From Nemertoderma westbladi (taxonomy: Eukaryota; Xenacoelomorpha; Nemertodermatida; Nemertodermatidae), in assembly GCA_032718475.1 (NCBI GenBank), contig JAUCBJ010006949.1:1-64000 (forward strand): DNA of 64,000 nucleotides. Direction: 5' to 3'. Numbering within the stretch: the stretch's first letter is position 1; every line of letters starts with the position of its first letter. Under the pieces are notes generated by a model. That model searched no databases and was not told the origin of the DNA. It saw only the letters and a program-made list of their open reading frames with translations. A program made the translations under genes and the position numbers. Positions 20,837 to 31,733 of this stretch are shown piece after piece.

Positions 20837-23800
20837 GAGCTGCAACAGCCAATGGTGGGTCATGTGCGCCAGAGTAGATATAGGTGATGGGCCTCATATC
20901 TGACTCCATTGCGACACCCACCCTGTGGAATGGCAAACCAGGGTGTGGTATTTGCCCCGAGAGCTGACTCGGCAAAAAAGCACCCCCCAACCCCCACTAT
21001 GGATTACATTAGCAATGCGGAGGTCCGGCCACTAGAGGCCAGTGGAATTACCGGACACAATCGGCCTCACAGGCGTCAGTTAACTCCTGACCGGCTGCCT
21101 GTCTCACCCCCTACTGGAGAGAGAGCAGCCAACAATTCTTTGAGTCCCTTTCCTGATGACCTTTCTGACCCAAACCCTGGGTCACCAGGAAGGCCAGATT
21201 GTGATGGGGAGACGGATTCTGGAGTTGGAGGCTACTCTCATGTTCCAACCCGACCAACAAAGCCATTGGTGAATCTGAGGCAAGTCACAAGACTAGCCTC
21301 AGTAAACACCCTAACACTCGGGTCCCCAATGCGACAAGGTGAGCTGACTGCCTTGGCAGATAAGCTTTCTCTTAGCGCAGTGGGTGTTCAAGAGCACCGA
21401 ATGCAGACTGGACAGACTGATGAGGTTCTGATTAAGGACATGGGGGGCGGTTGGCGACTCGCCCTCGCGTCAGCAGATGATAGTGGCAATGGTGGAATTG
21501 GTCTATTGATGAATCCAACTGCACATGCAGCATTGGACAAAATAGACCAAATCTCTAACCGCATAATCCGTTGCCACTTCTCATGTTCTGGAAGACTGGC
21601 TAAGAAGTTTCCTAAGGTGGTTCTGATTGTGTGCTACTCTCCAACTAGTGTTGCCCCTATAGAGGAGGTGGAAAATTTCTACCAGAATCTACAAGCAGCT
21701 ACTGATGGAGTGGATCAGCATGCATTCTTAACATTCCTGGGAGACTTTAATGCAAGTCTGCATCAATCACCTACATCGCCCTGGGTCTATAGCAATAGTG
21801 TTAACCGAAATTCTGTCCATCTTCAGGATTTTATCTCTGGAAATGGATTGTTTTCGGCTGGAACCCAGTTCAAGAAGCGAACTGGAAAGCTATGGACTCA
21901 TAGTGGACCCAGTGGTCACAAGTCCCAGATAGACCATATTCTGTTTCGTAGGAAATACAGGAGCTCTATACGAGACTGTAATGCATTTACACTTCGACCC
22001 TTCTCCAGTGATCACCGCCTTATTGTGGCCAAGGTAAGACTTAGTCTGCGTGCTAGCAGAACAACGAAATCTGCCTTGCCGCGGCACGACTGGTCCTCTC
22101 TGTTGCAACAGCCAAGTGTGAGATCCAGCTTCACACTACAGCTGAGCAACAGGTATGAGGCTCTTGCCTCTGAGGCGGCAGATCACTGTGAGGGCTATAC
22201 TGCCTTCACAGAAGCAGTTAAGTTAGCAGCTGCAGAAACAGTTCCTGTATACCCTCGAAACAGGAAAAGGGCCCCCTGGACTGACAACAAAATTGAGAAG
22301 TGCCGAAATGACCTTCATAAGGCGCAGAAAGAGTCCCGACTCAAACAGACTACAGCGGCCAAGAATGCAGTTAAGGCTGCATCTAGGTCCCTGAACAGGC
22401 AGTACTCTGCTAATCTACAGGAGCTAATAAACCAACAGGTTGATGCCATCAATGATGCTGACGACAGCAGGCAATCATCCCAGGCATGGAAATCGATCAA
22501 TCTGCTTACTGGGCGGAAAAGCCAACCAACCACCAAGGTTAAGGCTGAATCACCAGCCGATCGCCTCAATGCTTGGAAAGCCTACTTTGAAAAGCTCCTC
22601 AATAATGACAGGGTATTGCCTGATAACTTTATAGAAGTAAAAGTGTCTGAGTCTGTACTCCCAGATATTCCCATTGGCGATATCTCCTTTGCAGAAGTGA
22701 AGGCTGCTGCAAAGAGCATTAAGACCAATCGTGCCAGTGGAGTAGATGGTGTTCCCCCTGAGGTCTTTAAAATACCTGAGTGTTTAAAGCTTATCTATCC
22801 CATCATAGTAGACATGTACCGAACAACAAGAGTCCCACAAGAAATGAAAACAAATAAGTTGGTGCCAGTTCCCAAGAAGGGCAACCTAACACTCTATGGT
22901 TCTTTTCGGGGAATCTCATTGATCTCGATTGCTGCAAAGCTATACAATAGGATTCTATTAAATCGCATCAGGGATCCCATTGAGAGACTGCTCCGTGGAA
23001 ATCAGAATGGGTTCCGTAAAGGTCGTGGGACCATGGAGCCCATTTTGGCACTTAGAAGGATAATTGAAGAGTTATCAAAAAAGAAAGACAGGCATCTGGC
23101 TGTTATCTTTGTTAACTTCTTCAAGGCCTTTGATTCAGTCTCTCGCTCACGTATGTTCAGCATACTTTCATTATATGGGATTCCTGATGAAATTATTGCA
23201 GCAATCAGACCAGTATACGATGGTTCGACAACATTTGTGTCTACTGTTGACGGTGACACAGAACCATTTGAAGTGTTATGGGGCATCCTCCAAGGAGACA
23301 CACTTGCACCATTATTGTTCATTATTGTGGTTGACTATGTTCTACGCATGTCCTTAGATATTTATAATGATGATGGGGTGATGATAACTCCACCTACTGG
23401 CTCCAGAAGTCGAGGAAATCCTGCCAAGTACCTAACTGATCTAGACTTTGCTGATGACTTAGGAGTACTCTCAGAATCATTAGAGGGAGCCCAACGGCTC
23501 CTCAGCTCATTAGAACATGCTGCTTCTAGTGTTGGTCTTTTTATTAACTCCAGAAAGACCAAAATTCTGACAGTTAACTTTGAAAGTCCTCAGCAAGTCT
23601 CTGATCGGATGAGCATAAGCTCAAAGGATGGTATGCTTGAGCATGTGGACGACTTCTGTTACCTGGGATCATGGATCCGGAAGTCAGGTGAGGACCTTCG
23701 AATACGTAAGGGAAAGGCATGGGCAGCCTTGAATAGGCTTTCCAGGATTTGGAAGTCACCGAGAATTAATCGGAAACTTAAGGTCCGATTATTTAGAGCA

Positions 23801-24267
23801 GCAGTAGTTCAAGTACTCCTCTACGGGAGTCCATGCTGGGCTCTAACTGCTGAGGACACCAAATCTCTGGATGGCACATTCATAAGAATGCTACGCCGGG
23901 TTCATTGTGTCAAGTACAATGCACACATCTCCAACCAGACACTATATAACATTGGAGGTGTCTCATTGGTTCCCCCAAGCTTGACACTAGAACAAAATCG
24001 CCTCCGCTTTGCAGGACATTGCTTTCGCCGTGAGGACCAGCCAGTGCATAATCTTGTACTTTGGCAGCCTCATGGAGTGAATAAGCATGGTGGACAGCCC
24101 ATGACTTTCTTGAGACGCATCTTAAAGGACACTGGCCTTAAAGATGCGGTGATCTAGCAAATGTCATGGGTGATAGGGAGTTGTGGCGGTGCAATTTTGT
24201 TGACAAGCCGGCACAGCATTCTTAAAAATGCAGCTGCAATGCAGCATGCCGATCCTAGTAGTAGTAG
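20837..24267 (+). mobile_element. Full-length RTE-like non-LTR retrotransposon (copy C)
   Basis: This 3.43-kb element is flanked by perfect 12-bp target duplications TAACCACTCATT at 20,825-20,836 and 24,268-24,279. It has a ~70-bp 5' leader, a single long ORF, a ~100-bp tail and a (TAG)4 end with no poly(A). The short 3' UTR ending in a trinucleotide microsatellite is typical of the RTE clade. Five younger truncated copies (A, B, D, E, F) and a fossil share its 3' end within this window. Confidence 0.92.
20909..24157 (+). pseudogene. Copy C endonuclease-reverse transcriptase ORF, with damaged active site and C-terminus
   Basis: 1,082 codons. Residues ~125-370 form an AP-type endonuclease: a NTLTLG start, VGVQEHRM (Glu), GDFNAS at ~277 and SDHRL at ~367. 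Residues ~610-900 form the RT: GVDGVPPEVF, GFRKGRGT, LQGDTLAPL at ~794 and DFADDLG at ~849. The C-terminus has LYGSPCWALT and RFAGHCFRRED. Motif A reads FVNFFKAFDS: codon 736 (23,114-23,116) is AAC where copy A keeps an aspartate, so one of the three catalytic Asp residues is lost. One base is missing near 24,146 relative to sister copies, replacing the last ~20 residues. It is therefore long and open, but probably inactive in reverse transcription. Confidence 0.88.
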
Positions 24268-24479
24268 TAACCACTCATTCGACCAAAACACCAATAATAA
24301 ATTATAAAGAAATTGGGAGATTTTAATTGGGAATTCCCCCAGCAGAATGGGATCATATGGGAGGGGCTAATATCAAACATATTTAACAATTATAGAATGA
24401 TTATAGAAAAACTGAATAGGTCCTTTAACTTTATGTATTTTTCGGTCTAAATGCTGCACCTTCTGATTTTTTAAAAATT

Positions 24480-24735
24480 GTGCTATAAATTTAATTAAAG
24501 CAAAGCAAACAGTCGGCCGAAGCCGGAGGCGACCCGAAGGCTCCTCTTTCGATAGCGCCCACCTCTAACCGAAGATATGGGTGGGCGCTACTCCTATCCC
24601 AAGTTTTACACCTAGGTACTCATTATATCTAGCCCAGGGGATGTCCGGGAGAATGCACCCTGTCGGGGCTCGAACATACAACCAATAGATTGCCGGATAC
24701 GGCGGTCGACCAACCCGCCCCGCCCAGCCCGATAT
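24480..24735 (-). repeat. tRNA-derived SINE with conserved body
   Basis: On the minus strand a tRNA-like head (GGGTTGGTCGACCGCC, B-box TGTTCGAGCCCCG) is followed by a ~170-bp body rich in GGGCGCTA and GCCTTCGGG motifs. No tRNA 3' end is present. Body and head together argue for a SINE family. Confidence 0.65.
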
Positions 24736-24767
24736 GGACTACGTTATAACCAATTCCCCCGCCTTAC

Positions 24768-25006
24768 CTCGATATTGACGACGTAATCGTTGATGAGACA
24801 AGAGACTCTATTTCCTAAGGTTGTAATGAGTTTGTAAACCCCTCGTTGTGGGAACGTATAGGAGAACTCAACAGACCCGTCTGGAAGTTCTGCAGCTGGA
24901 GTAACGTCGAGAGATGGACCGAAGACCTTCTCCTCTACATCGCCAGAGGATTGAAGCTCGTTTATCTCCATGTAAGTTATTGTTAAACCGAAATAACTTT
25001 CTAGAT
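24768..25006 (-). CDS. PKD-like exon
   Basis: The acceptor TTTTCGGTAG at 25,007 makes the exon start with two bases that complete the G of the preceding exon (Asp). The donor is GTAAGG and the exit phase is 0. The peptide contains YFGLTITYMEINELQ, VEFSYTFPQRGVYKL and GNRVSCLINDYV. The F-P-x-x-G-x-Y-x-L-x-T ... N-x-V-S pattern is the classical PKD repeat signature. An ATG at 24,971 is internal, not a start. Confidence 0.85.
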
Positions 25007-25184
25007 CTACCGAAAATATATGTGAACCGGTGATATATAATATAATAAATATATAAATATAATCTAATCTAAATAAATTATTTTTATTTATTAAAAAAAA
25101 ATATATATTTATTTCATTTAATTATTTCAGAAATTAATAGCTTAATAGATTATAAAATTACTTAGTAATTAACTGATAGCAGTA

Positions 25185-25300
25185 ACTCCTTCTACCTGGC
25201 TCCCATGCGGGGGTTAAACCCACGACATCCGTAGCGATGTGAAATGAAGGCAACGGATTTAACCACGGTGTCACGGTCTCACGGTATCATGTATACAGCG
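25185..25300 (-). repeat. tRNA-derived SINE head
   Basis: On the minus strand ACCGTGGTTAAATCCG resembles a tRNA A-box region and CGTGGGTTTAACCCCC a B-box arm, followed by GCATGGGAGCC. It is a diverged relative of the SINE at 5,800-6,070, which has the same TCACATC...GTCGTGGGTT layout. Confidence 0.5.
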
Positions 25301-25331
25301 AAGTCCCTAAGGTAATACACAACGAACTCAC

Positions 25332-25492
25332 CTTTTGGGGTGATGATTGCCATCGTCTGTGGTTTCATTGATTCCATAAACTCGTCTATTTGTATATCCA
25401 CGTCGGTATTTGGCTCAGATAAGTAAACCCCGAAACTCGCTGTGATAGCGTTGTCATCCTCTACTCCGTCGGATGTAACACTAATCTCGATT
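25332..25492 (-). CDS. PKD/REJ-like exon
   Basis: 161 bases, acceptor TTTATTCAAG and donor GTGAGT. It starts with one base completing the previous codon and ends with one. The peptide contains IEISVTSDGVEDD, TASFGVYLSEP and VDIQIDEFMESMK. It is open in only this frame and joins both neighbours in phase. Confidence 0.8.
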
Positions 25493-25971
25493 CTTGAATA
25501 AATAATTTGAGAGAATAAACACGTAGTAAACAGAAGAAGATGTTATAATTTCGATTTCAAACGGTATTTTTGGCAAAGCGACATAATTTAAATATCACGG
25601 CCCATCCGGGCTATATGATAGGGTTTGAGTTAATGGGAATCAGAAACCTATACAGGTAACAGAGAACAGCGCAAATATCGTATGTAGTATAATAGTATGA
25701 AGGCTATTTACAACCCAATGGCCTCCTTATACAAATAATACCCCCCCCCCCCCCCATAATACTTGAAGCAGCTAAGCAGTCGAGCTACACTAGCTATGCT
25801 ATTCCTCGGCTGCAGTGGTAATATTAATATCATATAAATATAAATGGAAATTCCTGTGCTATTACTATTGATGCATTATGAAAGATGTAAATGTCAGGAA
25901 GATGAAATTCAATATCCTGAAGTTAATGAAAATTATGATTGTTAAAATTGATATATAATTTAATAGCTAAC

Positions 25972-26137
25972 GTTCTCGGATACTTGGAATTGGCAACATC
26001 ATATACAGTAGCCGCATAAACAGTAGACAATTCAGCAGCAATTGCTTTAACTAGAATCTTTGGTTCGGCGTCGGTTGTTATGGCGTACGAGCCACTAGAA
26101 ACGCCAACAACATCTCCTGGGTTTACCTCAATTATTG
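25972..26137 (-). pseudogene. PKD-like exon with a one-base frameshift
   Basis: The acceptor TTTTTTAG and a GTTAGC donor define the exon. It reads AIIEVNPGDVVGV from the acceptor, then hits a stop unless the frame moves by one near 26,099-26,101, after which it reads SYAITTDAEPKILV and YAATVYDVANSKY up to the donor in the phase required by the next exon. Both halves look like real protein, so a one-base deletion (assembly error or true lesion) is the simplest explanation. An alternative is that the GAG|GTAAAC inside it is a donor and the rest is intron. Confidence 0.62.
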
Positions 26138-26220
26138 CCTAAAAAAGAGAAAAAATCACCCACATAAATATCAAATAGAGATGATGTTTTATCAATGTTC
26201 TACTGTGTATAATGTTTTAC

Positions 26221-26338
26221 AACAAATGAGGCACGAACACATTGGCCTTGGCATCACCAACCACAAAGCCGCATAATGTCGTATCCGTTTCCTGTCCACT
26301 CGCTGCTAACTTCTACATTATGCATAAAACCCGGGGAA
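26221..26338 (-). CDS. Probable PKD-like exon, frame uncertain
   Basis: A strong acceptor (TTTATTTTTTAG) stands at 26,339. One frame gives NVEVSSEWTGNGYDIM and stops near 26,257. Another, entered from a second acceptor at ~26,318, gives ETDTTLCGFVVGD and VFVPHLL up to a GTAAAA donor. Neither joins the neighbouring exon in phase, which suggests an indel here too. Coding is likely but the exact structure is not resolved. Confidence 0.42.
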
Positions 26339-26370
26339 CTAAAAAATAAATGAGATAAATGATGCCAGGC

Positions 26371-26822
26371 ATGGGCATTATGGGCAGCCTTGAATAGGCT
26401 TTCCAGGATTTGGAAGTCACATAGAATTAATCGGAAGTAATCTCTGGATGGTACATTCACAAGAATGCTACGCCGGGTTCACTGTGTCAAGTACAATGCA
26501 CACAACTCCAACCAGACACTATATTATATTGGAGGTGTCTCATTAGTTCCCCCAAGCTTGACACTAGAACAAAGCCGCCTCCGCTTTGCAGCACATTGCT
26601 TTCGCCGTAAGGACCAGCCAGTGCATAATCTTGTGCTTTGGCAGCCTTATGGAGTGAATAAGCATGGTGGACAGCCCATGACTTTCTTGAGACGCATCTT
26701 AAAGGACACTGGCCTTGAAGATGCGGATGATCTAGCAAATGTAATGGGTGATAGGGAGTTGTGGCGGCGCAATTTTGTCGACAAGCCGGCACAGCATTCT
26801 TGACGATCCTAGTAGTAGTAGT
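26371..26822 (+). mobile_element. RTE-like copy D, truncated with internal deletion
   Basis: Carries the NRLSRIW-equivalent segment, then a deletion of ~100 bp (relative to copy C), then MLRRVHCVKYNAHNSN through to the C-terminal DRELWRRNFVDKPA and the (TAG)4 end. The last 112 codons are open and encode the C-terminus that copy C has lost. It sits within ~30 bp of the acceptor of the exon at 26,221-26,338. Confidence 0.85.
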
Positions 26823-27930
26823 ACGGGAACGATCCCTGGAGGCACTCCGCCATCCAGAAATTCAACATGTCACCTTAATGGGTTAGTTAATAGTCAAATT
26901 ATGAAACAATTAACACCCCAGCATGTAAGCGCAAAAAGTCAAGCTTACAAGCCGAGAGCCTTGCCAATAGAACCAAATTGGATGTCACATGACCGCGCTA
27001 TTTACCACACATTCGTGTAGAGCTATTGTTTAGTATATATTTATTGGTGCAGTGTACAGTGCATTATAACTAACCTACAATGTGACGGCATCCTAACATT
27101 ATGTGGCCATGTCGCCACTAATAGAGAGAGAGAGAGACAATTTATACATCATTACACCGGCATCTCAAACCCCGAGAGACCGCTTTGTTTAACGGTTTTG
27201 TACTACTGACAGTGTTCATCATTGACCCAGAGTTCTTTGTGCGAACACACCAGCCTCAGACGTTGTGCTATTACTGGTAACTGTTTACTACCTATGTTAT
27301 ATTATATTATACATGGATGCAAAGACCAGGACCTAGTTTTAGGGTTGTTATCCGATAGTCTTCGTATCAAGACCGGGCCAGTTAACGTGATAGTCTTTTC
27401 AAAATAATTTTGAAATTTAAAAAAGGGGTTAAGATTAATAATTGCAATTCTTTCTATTGTTAGGCAGGTAAATGTTATTCGGTATTTATACAACTTTTAA
27501 CGCTTTGAAACTTTTAATATTGTTAAAAAATTATTAAAAAAAATATTTTTATTTACAAAATTTTCAAAAAAATATGTAACAAAAATGTAATATGTAACAA
27601 AAAATTAATTTTGTTCAAATTTTCTTTCAAAATTTTAATTTTTTTTCAATTTTTTTTACATAATTTAAAATTATTTGTATTTTGAATTCATTATTGTCAG
27701 CCTTACAGATAACTTAATGAGTGGTTTTTTTAGGGCATTATATTTCTTTAATTACTGAAATTAATTATACAGGAACAACATTTTAGTCTGCACCAAACAT
27801 TTTCCCACCACCAGAACTATTTATTATGTTACTTAGCAATGGAGTGTATATCTGAAAACTTAAAACAGTGGGAATTTTAAAAACTAAAATAGTTGGTAGG
27901 CCTACACACTGTCACAACGGGTCGGGGTGG
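26823..27930. other. Intron sequence without recognised genes
   Basis: Very A/T-rich from about 27,480 to 27,700. It contains a short (GA)n tract near 27,124. Open frames up to ~90 codons show no family features. Confidence 0.5.
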
Positions 27931-28151
27931 CTAATCTGTTACAACACCCAACTGCCTGGCAACCCTGCACCATACTCAAAGATTTGGCCGCTTCTCCACT
28001 TCACCCTGGAGTCACGAAGGTAGTGGGAGGCACTGCGGATTATCGCGAACTGAATCCTTGTACGGACCCAGCCCATCATCACGCTGAAAGGACATCCCCA
28101 CGACCTGTGCAGTCAGTCCGCAACCACTCAGGGGAGGTGGTTCGCCTGCGG
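27931..28151 (-). mobile_element. QGDx-type retroelement, 3' end (displaced by the LTR insertion)
   Basis: On the minus strand this stretch encodes MMGWVRTRIQFAIIRSAS and YLRDSRVKW, a conserved C-terminal segment of the retroelement whose main body lies at 40,764-44,580. The intervening 12.6 kb is the young LTR element, so these are two halves of one older insertion. Positions 28,147-28,151 (TGCGG) are one copy of the LTR element's target duplication. Confidence 0.75.
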
Positions 28152-29382
28152 TGTAAAAGCTTTTGTGGGATAACTGATACGTTTGCCTTTGCTGGCCAGT
28201 TCCCCCCCAGGCGCTGGAATACTCTAAAAAGGGTTTCCTAACTGTATATATATTCCCCTCGCCCGCAAGGTACCTTTACAGGTGTTTTAACGGACATAAA
28301 AATCATTCTGCTATATACGTGTTTTAGCGGACATGGTAAGACAAAAAACTTGTAATGCACCAACCACCTTTCACAGCTTAGCCGTGATGATTCATATTAC
28401 GACATCTAGCAGCTGGTTGCTGACATGGAAACAGCCATTGGACGCGTGGTTCTTTGTTTGGCTTGGGCCAATCAGGGCGGTTTTTCCTGTCGACGTGTAG
28501 CTTTCCTGCCGATCATAAGGAGAGTGTTCAGTCTTACTGTTTTTTCTTGATACTTTGTGGTTATTGCTGTCTAAGCCAGAAACACCGGCATTTTTGGATA
28601 GATACTGCTGTACCGTAAACTGCTTGAATTATCGAAAGTATAAACTGTTACCTAATCTCACGAATCGAATATCACCTAACTCATTAATCATATTGTTTGT
28701 ACTGTTATTTTACCGTCAGTTATTAATTGTAAATATTTGTTGATGGAAATATTGCTATTTGGATAATACGGATAAATCACCCAATTCCCAATTTTCTTGA
28801 TAACACTACAGGTTAGAGAGACCGGCTATATATAACAATTGCGATTTATATTAATGTGGTGTGTATTGAATCCAATGTTATTTAGCAGACCCTACGTGAG
28901 TCAATTACTGCTCTCTTTATGTGTGATCAAATGTACTGACTGTCGGCAGAATAGTGTGTATGATTGTGATTGGTAACAAAGTATTTCCTAAAGAATACGT
29001 TTTATACTTTAATCATAAGCAGTATCGTTGCGTTTAGTATAAGTCTTAGTTCTGTTTAAATAGATAAAGCGCCACGTCCTAAAGGAACTGTTAATATTTC
29101 CCGAAAGCCAATAATATCTGTCAGAGATTAATCATTAACGATCTATCGAATAATACAGTAAGTTTACACTGCAACCTTACACTGTAATAATACAATTCAA
29201 GCATCCGAATTCAGTCTCCCGGGTGTAGATCCATCGGGTGAATGATCGCGCATGGGCTGATTTCGGCTAATGTTTTGCGTATTAGCATAAATTATTGTCG
29301 TATGCTAAAGTGGTTTTAATTAACGAAAAGACATATAAATTTTGGCAGGTTAAACTGCTAAAGGTCTTCGAAAGCGCGAACA
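28152..29382 (+). repeat. 5' LTR
   Basis: 1,231 bp with TG...CA termini. It equals the 3' LTR in length and in every stretch I compared. A TATA-like sequence is at 28,243. The LTR end (GAACA) runs directly into an 84-bp repeat that itself begins with the same GAACAGTAACAG phrase, so the primer-binding site is not obvious. Confidence 0.95.
28243..28253 (+). promoter_or_regulatory. TATA-like element in the LTR
   Basis: GTATATATATT followed by a C-rich segment and GCCCGCAAGG lies ~90 bp from the LTR start. A TATA box at this position would be early for a U3, so it is only a candidate. The same site recurs in the 3' LTR. Confidence 0.25.
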
Positions 29383-31733
29383 GTAACAGTTTATAAATCT
29401 TATTGCAGTAGGCAATAAGGTTGCAAGTGTAGGCATTAAATACAGTTTAATACTGTTCTGACGAACAGTAACAGTTTATAAATCTTATTGCAGTAGGCAA
29501 TAAGGTTGCAAGTGTAGGCATTAAATACAGTTTAATACTGTTCTGACGAACAGTAACAGTTTATAATCTTATTGCAGTAGGCAATAAGGTTGCAAACTAC
29601 CGTAGTGACTGGTAAAACTGAACCGGTACTTTGTAGGTCAGTAGGCCTAACTGTCATCACCGGTACCGGTACTGCTGTACAAGTACATTTAGTATTATTC
29701 GATTTGATTATTGTATACTGGTAGGTCTTAGTACTTAATCAGGGACTGCAGCCCTGAATTTTTATTGAGATTTTACCTATTTCTGTCGGTTTTATTTCCT
29801 AGTAGGCTAATATTGAGCAGAAGGCGTGTGACCCTGCTCAGATTGTTCAGATAATTGTAGGCTGAGCTGCTGTCTGACTGTGGTTGGGTTTGGAGAGATT
29901 ACGGCGTGTGTAGAGTTTGTCTGATAAAGTGCCGTTAGTAAGTTGGGGCAGTCATAACTGTAAGGTCAATCCCCTCTTAAAGAGTAAGTCGTACTACCGT
30001 GTTAGCACGCATACTAACTAACAGTTTCAGAGTCTGCATATACCGTAGTTTATTTAGGCTTGATCGTAGTCTGCCAGTGTTTTTAGCCTGTGTTTGTTTG
30101 TGTGGTCTGTTCAGGTACCGTAATAGATATTACTCAGATATTTTGTAGGCTGGATTGTTGTCTAGCTATTTTTTGGGTCTGAAGGGATTGCTGCGTGTGT
30201 AGAGTTGGTCTGATCAAGTGCCGTTAGTAAGTTGGGGCAGTCATAACTGTAAGGTCAATCCCCTCTTAAAGAGTAAGTCGTACTACCGTGTTAGCACGCA
30301 TACTAACTAACAGTTTCAGAATCTGCACATACAGTAGTTTGTTTAGGCTTGATAGTAGTCTGCCAGCGTTTGGTTTGTATTTGTTTGAGTATTCTGTACG
30401 GGTAGCGTAATATTTATTATTCAGAGTTTATGCGATTATTCGCAACATTCATGTCCCCAAGTTTATTCCTACAGTAATTGTGCTTGTTATACATACCGTT
30501 ATAGTTAAACTAACCCCGGTACTACATCAGGGCTGCTTGGCGTAGGTAAAGACTGACGACTTTGTGCTTCGGTCACTCCAGCAGATGCCGTGGTTCTTTT
30601 AACTGTTCAAGTATATTTAACTACTGATTATTTGTTATACCGGTACTTGTACCTAATTTAGGGTTTAGAGTACAGTGCCTTCCGAAGTAATTAGTGTAGG
30701 CAGTATTTTTGTGTTGTAAAGTGGTTGATAGGCACATTCGTTAGCTCTATTAACTTCTGGATAGGAACAATCCGTGATACATAACGTTGTACCTATAGCG
30801 ATACGGTTATAGGTCGTCAGGCGGTGGTATTTTCCTATCTGGACAGTACAATATATTTACTACTACTTATTATTTTAAATACCGTAGTACCCTGTCCTTT
30901 GTAATAGCCAGAAATCTAACCCTTTGTTGGACTGGTTTGTAGACTTCCTGTAAAATTACCCTAAAAATTTCGTACGTAATATTTTGTTGTGTTTAATTAG
31001 AGAATTAATCTCACCCGTATCGTAAGTAATTCGTAGTATTAAGTAACTTAGGTAAATTAGAATTATCAGTTTTAGTGTCAAATAAATAGCACTTCACTGA
31101 GAAGCGTTCAGCTTCTGTGTAGTGACTTCCCCAGAAATAATAACATTTATTTCAAACATTGTCAAAAACCCTTTTAAACGGGTATATATCTATTATAAAT
31201 CAACTCAAACGATTTATAAATAGTAGGCCTGCCATACAACGACTAGGTCTCACTGTCAGTTGGACTACTGCTTAAATAACGGTAATAAAGTAAGTTAAAG
31301 TAACGAAGTAACCCCAAAATATTCAGAAATTCAATTATTCTAAAAATAATTGACATACCGGTACTTACCATAGGCTTATTATATTTATTTCTATAAATTT
31401 GAGCTGAAATCATACCGGTACTCTGTAATTAATTCTAGTCCAGAATTATACTTATATACTATAAGTGTAAGCTGTATACCGGTATTCATTATAGGCCTAC
31501 TATATATATATATATATTTGTGCTAAAATTATATACCGGTACTCTGTGACAAATCTAGTCTGTAATAATACTTATATATTATAAGCATACCGGTATTCTA
31601 ATATATTGTATATATATCACGTTCCACTGAGTAACGGTACCGGTAATAAATCGCTAGGCTTGCGGTCATACTGAATTACTAGACTTGCTTTAACTGAAAC
31701 TATAGTAGTAGACATTCAACTGTATAACTAAAC
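29383..31733 (+). other. Long untranslated leader of the LTR element with tandem duplications
   Basis: It starts with three near-identical ~84-bp repeats (29,383 to ~29,600), each containing TTATTGCAGTAGGCAATAAG, a small inverted repeat. A ~290-bp tandem duplication follows: two copies (about 29,830-30,120 and 30,120-30,410) share GTGCCGTTAGTAAGTTGGGG, CTCTTAAAGAGTAAGTCG and ACTAACTAACAGTTTCAG. The rest contains many ACCGGTA motifs and no open frame of note. Such a leader could hold packaging or translation signals, but the sequence does not show this directly. Confidence 0.7.

Noticed and set aside
20814-20909. Host promoter upstream of the 1,082-codon ORF
   Set aside because: The ORF belongs to a retrotransposon bounded by target duplications at 20,825 and 24,268; the leader is the element's own 5' end.
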